20,879 nt of DNA from Anaerolineae bacterium (lineage in GTDB: Bacteria; Chloroflexota; Anaerolineae; UBA1429), in the NCBI GenBank assembly GCA_007123335.1, contig SKLG01000192.1, positions 1 to 20,879 of the forward strand, in the 5' to 3' direction. A model generated the notes under the pieces. That model did no database searches, was not told the origin of the DNA, and worked only from the letters and a program-made list of their open reading frames with translations. Shown here one piece after another: positions 8,620 to 16,596 of this stretch; within the stretch, counting starts at the first letter, position 1, and every line of letters begins with the position of its first letter. A program made the translations under genes and the position numbers.

Positions 8620-8643
8620 CGGACGTTGTGGTCCTCCAAAACC

Positions 8644-8685
8644 GGCGACGGGAGGCCGTCGTATCCCTTCCGGCCTCCCGTCGCC
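8644..8685 (-). terminator. 15-bp intergenic hairpin before the DUF4012 gene
   Basis: A perfect 15-bp stem (8644-8658 with 8671-8685) has a 12-base loop. On the minus strand it is followed by GGTTTTGG, a weak U-run. It lies between the stop at 8694 and the ATG at 8619. It could act as a partial terminator or an mRNA-stability element. Confidence 0.6.
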
Positions 8686-8693
8686 TTGTTGCG

Positions 8694-9656
8694 CTATCGT
8701 GGGTCGGTGGACGTTGAAACAGCAGCCGGATGCTCCTGCAAGAGTTCGTTCAGCAGTTGCTCATAGTACTCGCCAAAGATGGTCAGCTCCCGGGTAAAGG
8801 GATCGCAGAGGCCACCGTTGAAGGGTGGATCCCCCGTCTGGCCGGGAAGCGGATAGTTCAGGCTGAACCACAGCCAGCGTTGCACCAGACGATGGTCGTC
8901 GTCGGGATAGCCGATGCCCTCATCTCTGGCCGAGAGCAGAAACTCAAAGCTCTCGCGCATGAAGCGTTTGACGCGCTCATCCCCCGGCATACCGCCGAGG
9001 TTGTCGAACCAGTGGGAGGGATAGAGCACGCCATATTCAGAGATGATCAGCGGCTTGTGGGCCTGGCCGCGCTGGGCCATCCAGTGGCGAAAGTCCCACA
9101 CGAGCTGCCGAAAGATGTCGACGTTGGCGTTCTCCCACCAGGGATAGTCGGCGCCACGGTCGGCGTCGATGCCCACCGGGATCTCGGAGCCATAGTCGCC
9201 ACGACGCTCGAGGGTGATCTGGATATGGATGTTCCAGACATCCACGGGCATGGGCGCGCCATAGAGGGCCTGATAATGGGCCATGGCGCGATCCAGCCAC
9301 TGCAAGCGGAGCGGCGTGGGCTGCACGACGCCACCGATGGCTATTTGGCTGGTTGGATCCACCTCTTTGAGAAACTGGTAGCTCTGGCGATAGATCTCGG
9401 CGTACTGCTCCGGCGTGCGGTTGCCCTGCCAGATGCATTCGGGCTCGTTGCCGATGAGCCACAGTGACCCCGGGTTGGCGCGAGCCGCGCGGGCCACAGC
9501 ATCCCAGTTGGGCGGATAGCTGTCCTCGCGCACCTTGATGAGCTGCACGTATTCGACGCCGCTGGGTCGCGCCGGCGACTCGGCAAAGCGCCAGTCAGAG
9601 TACCAGCCAAAGGGCAGCCGCTCCAGCGGATAGCTGGTCAAGGGACCATAGCCCAA
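8694..9656 (-). CDS. Glycoside hydrolase-like TIM-barrel protein 1
   Basis: About 320 residues as drawn from a TTG at 9656. It resembles clan GH-A hydrolases. An N-E-P segment (WLIGNEPE, Glu71) would be the acid/base, and ISEYG (Glu207) would be the nucleophile. WNIHIQ and DFRHWM segments are shared with the second GH-like protein at 11676-12542, so they are paralogs. Substrate is unknown. In an EPS locus, trimming or release of the polymer is plausible, as for PslG-type enzymes. The start is unsure: homology with the paralog runs upstream of 9656 (DRFGLGVL), the frame stays open to 9746, and there is no ATG, GTG or signal peptide there. The true start may be a rare codon, or the 5' end may be damaged. 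Confidence 0.8.
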   Translation of the reverse strand: MGYGPLTSYPLERLPFGWYSDWRFAESPARPSGVEYVQLIKVREDSYPPNWDAVARAARANPGSLWLIGNEPECIWQGNRTPEQYAEIYRQSYQFLKEVDPTSQIAIGGVVQPTPLRLQWLDRAMAHYQALYGAPMPVDVWNIHIQITLERRGDYGSEIPVGIDADRGADYPWWENANVDIFRQLVWDFRHWMAQRGQAHKPLIISEYGVLYPSHWFDNLGGMPGDERVKRFMRESFEFLLSARDEGIGYPDDDHRLVQRWLWFSLNYPLPGQTGDPPFNGGLCDPFTRELTIFGEYYEQLLNELLQEHPAAVSTSTDPR

Positions 9657-9682
9657 GACGCCCAGACCAAAGCGGTCCAGCG

Positions 9683-9713
9683 TGGAGAGGGGCGCTGGTG
9701 CGGCCCCTCTCCA
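9683..9713 (-). terminator. Intergenic hairpin before GH-like gene 1
   Basis: An 11-bp perfect stem (9683-9693 with 9703-9713) and a 9-base loop lie 22 bases after the stop of the cohesin gene. There is no U-run. It overlaps the stretch where the upstream part of the GH-like gene appears to be coding, which complicates the choice of start. Confidence 0.5.
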
Positions 9714-9734
9714 TCCCTTGACGACCAGGGGCAG

Positions 9735-10850
9735 TCAAGGATTGTTCATACTGGACTGTGAACGAGGTGCCTGTCCATTAGTTACGGCATGATCGCGCAG
9801 CACCAGCGGCACATAGAGCGCCGGAGCCGTCGGTTCGACGGTGGGTGTCGGCGTCGGCACAGTAGGTGTCGGCGTCACGGTAACCGAGCGCTGGCCCAAG
9901 TCGATGTCGATGGATATCTCTGGAATAGGATAGATATAGGCTGCCGCAGGGCCTGACGCCTCGTAGCCGGGTGGCGAATCGACGACAATGATATAGAGTT
10001 GGTAGGGCGGCAGATCAAAGCAGTAGGGATCGGTGACGCCATCGGTGATGATCTGATCTACGACGGTGCCGTCGGTTAGCTTGACGGTGACGGTGGCTCC
10101 GGCCAACAAGGGCTCCCCCTCATCGCGGATGCCGTCGCCATCGAGGTCGTCATAGACCGAGATGCAGATGCTGCCGGGCTTTGGCGTCGGCGTGGCGGTG
10201 GGCGTCGGCGTCAGCGAAGGCGTCGGCGTGATGGACGGCGTCAGGGTGACGGTGGGCGTCGGTGGTGTTTGGATATGGACGGTGGCGTTCTGCCAGCTCG
10301 AGGTCAGCGCGGCGCCGCCGGGCATATAGGCCGAGACGGATCGCGCGGTCAGCAGTGTTCCGGCGGAGGGCGTAACCACCTGCTTGGCCTCAAAGTAGAG
10401 GGTGGCATAGTGAATAGTGCCCGTGACTGGCGTCCCGGATTTGCCAAGGCCCATGTCGATGGTGCCGGCGTTGTTATCGTATTGCAAGGCGCCGTGGACG
10501 TTCATGATGCTGCTGGGTTGAGGGGCCATGCGCAGGCGCAGATAGGTGGGATCGAAATTGAGGCGCATGTCAGCGGTGCTTACCTCGTTGCTACCGGCAT
10601 CAATATATAGGGCGATGTGAAACTGGGCGCCGGTGTTCACCGTTGTGGATGCCGGTTGGGGCCGGAAATTGGCCTGAGCCAGGAGCTCTGGCCCGGCGGA
10701 GAGATCGGCCTGTGGCTCCTCGGCCATCAAGCCCGGAGGCGCGGCAGCTACCGATTGCAGCAGCAGCGCGACGGTCAAGAGCACGGCCACCAACACGCCC
10801 AGGCGGACAACTTGGCCCCGGTTTCGTCGAGGGTTGGCAAAAAGAGTCAT
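9735..10850 (-). CDS. Secreted cohesin-domain protein with SdrD-B-like domain and LPLVLR-type tail
   Basis: A 371-residue exported protein. The ATG has AGGAGG nine bases upstream. A signal peptide ends near VAAAP. Residues of about 62-195 match a cohesin: QPASTTVNTGAQF, then NFDPTYLRL, then a GTIHYATLYF strand. Cohesins are the receptor half of the Ca-dependent cohesin-dockerin clamp. A Thr-Pro linker (195-226) leads to an SdrD-B/CnaB-like domain (227-320) opening with YDDLDGDGIRDEGEP. A second linker (321-343) ends in ALYVPLVLR (344-352). The upstream neighbour, 82 bases away, encodes a dockerin, so the two products may bind each other outside the cell. This is not a cellulosome: there is one cohesin, and no cellulase or scaffoldin repeats are nearby. 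Confidence 0.88.
   Translation of the reverse strand: MTLFANPRRNRGQVVRLGVLVAVLLTVALLLQSVAAAPPGLMAEEPQADLSAGPELLAQANFRPQPASTTVNTGAQFHIALYIDAGSNEVSTADMRLNFDPTYLRLRMAPQPSSIMNVHGALQYDNNAGTIDMGLGKSGTPVTGTIHYATLYFEAKQVVTPSAGTLLTARSVSAYMPGGAALTSSWQNATVHIQTPPTPTVTLTPSITPTPSLTPTPTATPTPKPGSICISVYDDLDGDGIRDEGEPLLAGATVTVKLTDGTVVDQIITDGVTDPYCFDLPPYQLYIIVVDSPPGYEASGPAAAYIYPIPEISIDIDLGQRSVTVTPTPTVPTPTPTVEPTAPALYVPLVLRDHAVTNGQAPRSQSSMNNP
10182..10262. repeat. Coding tandem repeat for a Thr-Pro linker
   Basis: Degenerate GGCGTCGGCGT-like units encode the first Thr-Pro linker of the cohesin protein. Similar GC-rich units encode linkers at 6140-6195 and 9840-9880. Such arrays can change length by slippage. Confidence 0.7.
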
Positions 10851-10932
10851 CGTGGATTCCTCCTAGTATTGAAGGGTCTCATGGCTGTCATCAAGAGCCT
10901 GACGCTCAGGAGAGGCGCTGAAAACCTGGGGC

Positions 10933-11568
10933 CTAGAATGGCGCTTCTTCGCCTTGCTCAAAGTAGTTTGGCGCCATGCAAGCCAGATCAGCGCCGCTGA
11001 TGGTGCCATCCTTGTTAAAGTCGGCACGGGCATCCCAGTCTGGATCGCCTGTGCTGCTAAAGTAGGCGGGGGCGAGGATGGCTAGGTCAGCACCGCTGAT
11101 CTGGTTGTCGCCGTTGGCGTCGCCACCCTTGAGGGCGCCCATGTCGACGCCGTTCACCCAGGTGTTGAGGGTGCCAGACTCGCATTTACGCAAGGTGCTC
11201 TCGCCCTTGACGCATACATCGACGGTGCCCAAGCCACGAGTGATGGGGGCCACGACGATGACGCCGGTGGGCCCGTTGAGGGGCGTCACGGAGCCATGGA
11301 TGTTTTCGCCCTCGGGGCGCACAACCCAATATTCCATGTCCATATAGGGGGCGCCGCAGGGCAAGGTGACGGTGATGCGCAGCTCTACGCTGTCACCGTA
11401 GGTGGGGGCCAGCAGCTCGACGCCAGCGGGCATACGCGCCGTATCCTGCGCGCCGACGGCTACCAAGCCGAGCATCAGCACGCCCAAGAGGACAAGTGCA
11501 GCCAACAGCGCCGCTCGCTGCCACGCCAAGCGTGATGATGTGCCGTTCATGATCGGTGTTTTGTTCAT
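10933..11568 (-). CDS. Secreted dockerin protein
   Basis: A 211-residue protein from ATG 11568, which has AAGGAGGG eight bases upstream. The in-frame TTG-type extension to 11622 lacks a site. It has a signal peptide to about residue 40 (VAVGAQ), an unassigned beta-rich domain (about 46-135), then a type I dockerin (about 148-205). The two Ca-binding half-repeats are clear: D150-x-N152-x-D154 with D161 in GDANGDNQISGADL, and D183-x-N185-x-D187 with D194 in ADFNKDGTISGADL. Both keep the ISGADL helix. Dockerins bind cohesins, and the next gene downstream encodes one. The first domain is therefore the likely cargo, placed on the surface through the clamp; its function is not recognisable. It follows the GH-like gene 2. 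Confidence 0.88.
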   Translation of the reverse strand: MNKTPIMNGTSSRLAWQRAALLAALVLLGVLMLGLVAVGAQDTARMPAGVELLAPTYGDSVELRITVTLPCGAPYMDMEYWVVRPEGENIHGSVTPLNGPTGVIVVAPITRGLGTVDVCVKGESTLRKCESGTLNTWVNGVDMGALKGGDANGDNQISGADLAILAPAYFSSTGDPDWDARADFNKDGTISGADLACMAPNYFEQGEEAPF

Positions 11569-11675
11569 CCTGTCGCCCTCCTTCCAGAGCATTCGGAACC
11601 GCGATATGGCGGCTCGCTCCATTTAGATCGGTCACTCTGCGCGGCTGGAATCATACCTTATCCCTCTCCTTCTCG

Positions 11676-12542
11676 CTAGCGCTCCAGACAATACGCATGC
11701 ACGGCGTCGGCATAAGCCCGACCGAACACCGATAGCTCACCTGGTCCCACAAAGAGATCGCCATGGAACTGGCCTCGGGTGTCGTTAGCGAACCAGGCCC
11801 AGGCCTGGACCTCGTCGCCGGCGGCCATCCAGCTCACCACGTCGTCCATAAAGGCGATGATCTCCTCAGGAGTGTCGGCCCGCTGGTGCGGGCTATCCTC
11901 GCCAAACAAGGCGCCAAACTCGGTGAGAAAGAGGGGCTTGTCACCCTCACCGGCGCGATCCATCCAGTGGCGAAAGTCCAGGATGCGCTGGCGAAAGGCC
12001 TGGGCATCCAACTGGCTTTTGTCGGATTCCAGGACATAGTTGTGAATATTCCAGCCGTCGACGGGGGGATCGTAGCCGAACTGCTGACGGTAGCTGGCGC
12101 GAAAGGCCTCGGCCCAGCGCCAATCGGCGTTGGCGATGCCGGCCGGTGTCAGCCACACTGGACTACCGCTCCTTTGGGCGGTACGCACCACCCGGTGGTA
12201 AAAAGCCGCATAGGCGGCGGGGGACAGGTTGTCCTGAAACGGGTCGTTGGGCTCGTTGCCCACAAACCACCAGGTCCGCGGGCGGTCACGCATGGCTTGC
12301 AGCAGCTCCTGCTGCGCAAAGGCGGGGCGCACCAAGTAGACGCGGTGATGCCCGGGAAGGGCCTCACCGGCAAACCCGTACTCATAGTACCAGACCGGCC
12401 CGAGCCTGGCCAGGTCATCGGGCCTGCCGCGAGCCACCACCACTACCCCGCAACGGGGCCAGAGGGGTGCAGGCTCTGGCAGGGCGGCTCTGGCGATCAG
12501 AAGCAGCGCAACCAATGCGACAAGCAGCGCCCTGCGCATCAT
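11676..12542 (-). CDS. Glycoside hydrolase-like TIM-barrel protein 2, secreted
   Basis: A 288-residue protein with an N-terminal hydrophobic signal (MMRRALLVALVALLL). The GH-A-type pair is visible: WWFVGNEPND (Glu97, acid/base) and LTEFG (Glu208, nucleophile). A WNIHNYV segment and a DFRHWM helix are shared with the protein at 8694-9656. The ATG overlaps the stop of the Wzz/kinase gene by four bases (ATGA), showing translational coupling with chain-length control. A role in cutting or editing the EPS outside the membrane fits this position. The substrate is unknown and the exact GH family cannot be fixed by eye. Both catalytic Glu residues are present, so activity is likely. Confidence 0.83.
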   Translation of the reverse strand: MMRRALLVALVALLLIARAALPEPAPLWPRCGVVVVARGRPDDLARLGPVWYYEYGFAGEALPGHHRVYLVRPAFAQQELLQAMRDRPRTWWFVGNEPNDPFQDNLSPAAYAAFYHRVVRTAQRSGSPVWLTPAGIANADWRWAEAFRASYRQQFGYDPPVDGWNIHNYVLESDKSQLDAQAFRQRILDFRHWMDRAGEGDKPLFLTEFGALFGEDSPHQRADTPEEIIAFMDDVVSWMAAGDEVQAWAWFANDTRGQFHGDLFVGPGELSVFGRAYADAVHAYCLER

Positions 12543-14239
12543 CCGCCGTTCGCGCCCTGGTCCTGGGTCTGATCATCGGGCGGGGACACCTGAATCGGCT
12601 CTGGCGAGCTCTCCACGGTGCGCCCTTGTTTCTGCCAGGGGAGCAAGCGCTTGAGGCCGACGGCGCCGTTGTCGTGGTGGCCATTGGCGCCATTGCCATT
12701 CTCGCTGTGGCCATAGTACTGGGCATAGTGGTAATAGTTGTAGTGGTAGTAGTAGCCACCGCGGCGGGCATTGAAACGGTTCAATACGACGCCGAGGAGC
12801 TTGCCCTCCACCCGCTCGATCTGGGCAGCGGCCTGGAGGCAGAGATCTAACCGGGTGCGTCCGACCTCAGCGACCAGGATGGTGCCGGAGGCAAGAGAGG
12901 CCAGGATGTTGGCATCGGCCACGCCGAGGATGGGCGGGCTGTCGATGAGAATGACGTCAAAGCGGTCGCAAAGCTGGGTCAGCAGCTCGGCCATGCGCGG
13001 CGAGTTGAGCAACTCGGCGGGGTTAGGCGGGATCACGCCGCTGGTCATGAGCCATAGATCGTCAGAGTGGGTGGTCTGGATCACCGCATCTGGTGAGTCG
13101 GCCTCGCCGACGATGTAGGCGCTGAGACCGGTATCATTGTCAACATCAAAGATTTTGTGCATGGTTGGCCGGCGCAGATCGGCGTCGATGGCCAGCGTCT
13201 TGAGGCCAGCCTGGGCGGTGACCACCGCCAGGTTCGCCACGGTGGTCGTCTTGCCCTCACCTGGGGCGACGCTGGTGACCAAAAAGACGCGGGGCTCATT
13301 GGAGTCGAGGGAGTAGCGCAGCCGGGTGCGAAGCATGCGAAAGCCCTCGACAAAGGAGGAGAACGGATGGTTGAGGGCCAGGGTCTCGGGGGTGGTGCCG
13401 TTGGCTGCGCCATCGAGCTCGGCCACCATGCCCAACGTGGGTAGCCCGAGGATGGTCTCGATATCGGCCTGGCCCTTGACCGAGTCGTCGAGGTATTCGA
13501 TAAGAAAGGCTGCGCCGCCGGCGAGCATGAGGCCCACCACAGCAGCCAGCACCGTGTTCTGCAGCACCTTGGGAGCGGTGGGCGTCCTGGGTGGGATGGC
13601 GTCCTCGATGACGCGGATATAGTTTACCGAGCTGGAGCGCAAAAAGTTGAGCAGCTCAGAATAATTGGCCCGGCGGGTGGTGAGCTCTTGTTGCAGGCGC
13701 AACACGCGCTCGGTGTTGTTGGCCTCTTGCTCAGCCAGCAACGCCTCGCCCAGGATTCTGATCTCCGCCTCTAGCTCGTCAAGCTGGGCGTGGACGAACT
13801 CGCGGTAGCCCTGCTCGCGGCCCTCGGGATCGCTGGGACTGCGACGGATGAGCTGGTTGGCCAGCTCGTTGGCGGTGGCCGCCGCCCGGCTGGGGATGGT
13901 GTCGGCCACAGTGATGCGCATAAGCTCGGTGTTGCGCAACAGCGACACGGTCACCTTGGGCATGTGGGGCAAGCCCAGATTCTGTCGCGTGGCATCCATA
14001 ATGGGGCGCGTCTTGAGCAGCTCGGCGTAGGTCTGGGCCAGGCGCTGACTGGTCTGGATCTCGCCGGTGGAGGGGTTGACGAGGTCGACGCTGCCGCCGA
14101 TGATGAGCAGCGTCGAGGCTTCAAAGGTAGGCTGCATGTTGACGCTGACGAGATAGGCAGCGCCCCCTCCCAGGACGGCGCAGAGGATAAACAACCACCA
14201 CCATCTGACCAGAATCGCCCAGTATTGTCGTAGTTCCAC
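12539..14239 (-). CDS. Fused Wzz-type chain-length protein and BY-kinase
   Basis: A 566-residue fusion. GTG 14239 is preferred, with GGAG nine bases upstream and MELRQYW as the start; a TTG at 14254 would add five residues. Two membrane helices (about 11-33 and 226-250) flank a periplasmic-type coiled-coil region (Wzz/GNVR). The cytoplasmic part is a bacterial tyrosine kinase: EGFRMLR (E-x2-R-x2-R, 298-304), Walker A APGEGKT (325-331), Walker A' AIDAD (350-354), Walker B VILIDSPP (429-436). A C-terminal tyrosine cluster at about 496-509 holds nine Tyr in 14 positions, the autophosphorylation tail. Such proteins set EPS chain length by phosphorylation cycles. It sits between the polymerase and a coupled GH-like gene. 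All kinase motifs are intact. Confidence 0.93.
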   Translation of the reverse strand: MELRQYWAILVRWWWLFILCAVLGGGAAYLVSVNMQPTFEASTLLIIGGSVDLVNPSTGEIQTSQRLAQTYAELLKTRPIMDATRQNLGLPHMPKVTVSLLRNTELMRITVADTIPSRAAATANELANQLIRRSPSDPEGREQGYREFVHAQLDELEAEIRILGEALLAEQEANNTERVLRLQQELTTRRANYSELLNFLRSSSVNYIRVIEDAIPPRTPTAPKVLQNTVLAAVVGLMLAGGAAFLIEYLDDSVKGQADIETILGLPTLGMVAELDGAANGTTPETLALNHPFSSFVEGFRMLRTRLRYSLDSNEPRVFLVTSVAPGEGKTTTVANLAVVTAQAGLKTLAIDADLRRPTMHKIFDVDNDTGLSAYIVGEADSPDAVIQTTHSDDLWLMTSGVIPPNPAELLNSPRMAELLTQLCDRFDVILIDSPPILGVADANILASLASGTILVAEVGRTRLDLCLQAAAQIERVEGKLLGVVLNRFNARRGGYYYHYNYYHYAQYYGHSENGNGANGHHDNGAVGLKRLLPWQKQGRTVESSPEPIQVSPPDDQTQDQGANGG

Positions 14240-14306
14240 GGTCACACTCTCCAAGCGTTTTGCGCCAGCCGGTGTGGCGGGGCGCGCCCATTGATGAATC
14301 GATGTT

Positions 14307-15638
14307 CTATGTACTCGGCGCGTGTTGGATCCCGTGCACGCGTTGTACGGCTTCTATCAGGGCCAGCACCGCCCAGAACAGCACGCCGGGCTTGGCGCCC
14401 AAGGCGACAACGTCGGTGAGCCCGTAGACATGATAGCCTACCAAAGCAGCCACTATGCCCGCGGCCAACGATGCGCCAAAGCCGCGCCCCTGACGGCAGA
14501 GGCGCAGGCCGTCGCATATGGCCAGACCCACGAGAGCCAGATAGGCTGCCAACCCGACGAGCCCCACGTCGTAGGCCATCTGGATCAAGACGTTGTGGGC
14601 GTGGGGAGTGCCCATGTCAAACACCACGCCGCCCCAATAGCCGCCGGTATACCCGGCGTAGCGAGCGCGAAAGGTGCCCAGTCCCGCACCGAACAAAGGC
14701 GTTTCGATGATATAGTCCCAGGCCCGAGCCCAGATCTGGATGCGGCCGGTGAGGGTCAAGGTGCCCACCGAGGTGCGCAGGCCGCCGGTATCGTTCACGG
14801 CGGCGACGACATGAGGGGCCAACAGGTCCTGTCCCCAGAAGAGATAAAAGACCATGCCGGCCATAGTCGCCACCAGGAGAACCCAGCGGCCCCAGGGCCA
14901 GCGTAGCGCCACCAAGGCGACGAGGCCCACAGCCAACCCAACCCAGGCCCCACGGGATTGGGTGAGGAGCAGGGCCGCGCCAAGGAGAACGGCCAGGATA
15001 GCAGCCAACAGGCGACCCAGCCCGTTGAAGGCTCCCGCAAAGAGGCCTGGGCGATCCCACGGCGCCAGGGCCGCGCCCAGAGCCAGGGGCACGACGAGGA
15101 GCAGGACGCCGCCCAATTGATTCGCGCTGGCGCGACCACGCTCGGCCTCGGGGAGATCTTGAACCCAGCGGGGCATCTGCTCGAGGATGGCCGCCAGGGT
15201 CGGCGCCTTGGTGGCACGCAGCCCGTTGGTGATGCCGACGAGGGCAAACCCGAGCGCCAACAGCAACACGGCCAGCACGACCAACCAGAGACCGCATTCG
15301 TCCTCCACCCAGCGGCTGATGGCACGCCAGAGAGCCAGACCCAAAAAGAGGGCGGTGACCTTGGGCAGGGTCAGCGCCGGCACCCAGGAGCGCCAGGCGC
15401 CGATGGCCGCCATGGCCAGGAGCACAAACAGAGCCGGGTTGTAGACCGAGGCAGGCCATATCTTGCCTCCCAGGAGACGATCCAGCACCCAGACAGCGAC
15501 GATCAGAAGCAGTGCCCAGGGAACCAACCCCGGGCGCAGGCTGGGGAACCACAGTATGGGCGCGGCCAGCACCAGGGCCAGGCCGTCGACCCAGGCCATC
15601 GAGCGCACACTGACGGTTCGTGGGTTGGCTCGCTCCAT
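14307..15638 (-). CDS. O-antigen ligase/polymerase-like membrane protein
   Basis: About 443 residues from ATG 15638. Other possible starts are GTG 15692 (open upstream) and a later ATG; none has a good ribosome site. There are ten or more hydrophobic helices. A large outer loop toward the end carries GAGLGTFRARYAGY and the TPHAHN segment typical of the Wzy_C/O-antigen ligase family (WaaL/Wzy). The family joins or polymerises lipid-linked oligosaccharides at the outer face of the membrane. With a priming transferase and a Wzz/kinase in the same set, a Wzy-type polymerase role is the better guess, but ligase cannot be excluded. A promoter-like TATAAT lies about 120 bases upstream. Confidence 0.88.
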   Translation of the reverse strand: MERANPRTVSVRSMAWVDGLALVLAAPILWFPSLRPGLVPWALLLIVAVWVLDRLLGGKIWPASVYNPALFVLLAMAAIGAWRSWVPALTLPKVTALFLGLALWRAISRWVEDECGLWLVVLAVLLLALGFALVGITNGLRATKAPTLAAILEQMPRWVQDLPEAERGRASANQLGGVLLLVVPLALGAALAPWDRPGLFAGAFNGLGRLLAAILAVLLGAALLLTQSRGAWVGLAVGLVALVALRWPWGRWVLLVATMAGMVFYLFWGQDLLAPHVVAAVNDTGGLRTSVGTLTLTGRIQIWARAWDYIIETPLFGAGLGTFRARYAGYTGGYWGGVVFDMGTPHAHNVLIQMAYDVGLVGLAAYLALVGLAICDGLRLCRQGRGFGASLAAGIVAALVGYHVYGLTDVVALGAKPGVLFWAVLALIEAVQRVHGIQHAPST

Positions 15639-15755
15639 GCTAGCGCTGCAGAGTGTCAAGGTCGGGGTCGCCTTCTGACAAGAGGGATACACGATGTACT
15701 GGCCATCGGACGACCGGACCAGGTCACGACATCGCTACACATATGCATCCAACCT

Positions 15756-15761
15756 ATTATA
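15756..15761 (-). promoter_or_regulatory. -10 box upstream of the polymerase gene
   Basis: On the minus strand this reads TATAAT, a perfect -10 hexamer. The -35 is weak (TTCGCC with a 16-base spacer). The predicted start is near 15749. A weak -35 with a palindrome just upstream (15798-15811) would suit an activated promoter. Confidence 0.5.
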
Positions 15762-15797
15762 GCCGCCCAGGATGAATGGCGAATGAAAAAGCATCAT

Positions 15798-15811
15798 AGT
15801 TTCATGAAACT
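15798..15811. promoter_or_regulatory. 14-bp perfect palindrome, candidate operator
   Basis: AGTTTCATGAAACT is its own reverse complement. It lies about 50-62 bases upstream of the predicted start of the polymerase promoter, in a locally AT-rich patch unlike the GC-rich surroundings. The binding protein is unknown. Confidence 0.5.
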
Positions 15812-15912
15812 TTTGTAAGGCGGGATCTGAAATAACAGGATGGGCAGCTCTGGGTGATGCTTGCAGACGCCTGCGAGTCAGGCCGACATGCCGACAGGAT
15901 GGGAAGGAGCGC

Positions 15913-16572
15913 TCATTGGCCTCCAGCCTCAGGGAGAAGCGCCCAGGGCAAAGATATGAGAGCGCGATCCTGAATCGCGCCTGATGCGGAGGCACCGAAC
16001 TTGGCGAGGAGCTCCAGTTCCCCGCCTGGGGGGGCGTCAAGGGCGATGGAGCCGGTGAACACACAGACGGCCTCGGCGCCGGCGCCCATCGCTCCCAGAT
16101 GCCATTCGAGGCGCTCGGCCCCCATGGCGATGCTGCCTGCACTGATCTCATAGGAGTCGATGCGCAGCCAGGTGGGGATATTGGCACTCTCTAGGGTGGC
16201 GATGGCGTCGTGCATGGTGGAGCCGCCGATGTTGCGCACCTCGAGGCGGGCGGTGACGGTCATTCCCGGCGCGGCGATGTGGGGCTCGACGTTGAGCCAG
16301 AGCCAGGGCTGGGCCTGGGGAACGGGGGTAGCCTCGGGCGGCGGCTGAGTGGGACGCGGCCGCGGCGGAACCGGCGTGGCAGGCGCCACGGGGGTCCAGG
16401 TGGGCGGCGGGGTCATGGGCACGGTTTGCCGGACGGGGGCGGTGAGCCAGCCGGCCCAGGACGTGTCGCCACCCCAGAGCAGGGCTAACAACACAAGGAC
16501 GGCAAGAGTCGCCAAGCCTCGGGGAGGCCTAGGGTGGGTTGTTGATGGTTTGCGATGGCGTTGGTGAGTCAA
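15913..16572 (-). CDS. Secreted protein with Pro-rich linker and DUF11/CARDB-like domain
   Basis: A 219-residue protein. The start is TTG 16572, with GAGGAG nine bases upstream. A hydrophobic helix (about 19-40) acts as signal or anchor. A Pro/Thr-rich stretch (about 52-88) follows. Residues 90-205 form a beta-sandwich with LNVEPHIAAPGMTVTARLEV, VRNIGG and ERLEWHLGAMGAG, the pattern of DUF11 or CARDB-type domains that occur in exported proteins. No enzyme motif is seen. It follows the NusG-like gene after a long hairpin. It may assist export or anchoring of the EPS, which is inference. Confidence 0.75.
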   Translation of the reverse strand: MTHQRHRKPSTTHPRPPRGLATLAVLVLLALLWGGDTSWAGWLTAPVRQTVPMTPPPTWTPVAPATPVPPRPRPTQPPPEATPVPQAQPWLWLNVEPHIAAPGMTVTARLEVRNIGGSTMHDAIATLESANIPTWLRIDSYEISAGSIAMGAERLEWHLGAMGAGAEAVCVFTGSIALDAPPGGELELLAKFGASASGAIQDRALISLPWALLPEAGGQ

Positions 16573-16596
16573 CGATGGTCTCTCCTCATCTACGGG

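Noticed and set aside
9735..11568. Cellulosome locus
   Set aside because: There is only one cohesin and one dockerin, and no scaffoldin, CBM or cellulase. The neighbours are EPS genes.
14958..15818. Plus-strand open frame of 286 codons
   Set aside because: It lies antisense to the membrane polymerase gene. Its product is Gln/Arg/Gly-rich, typical of the complement of hydrophobic coding DNA.
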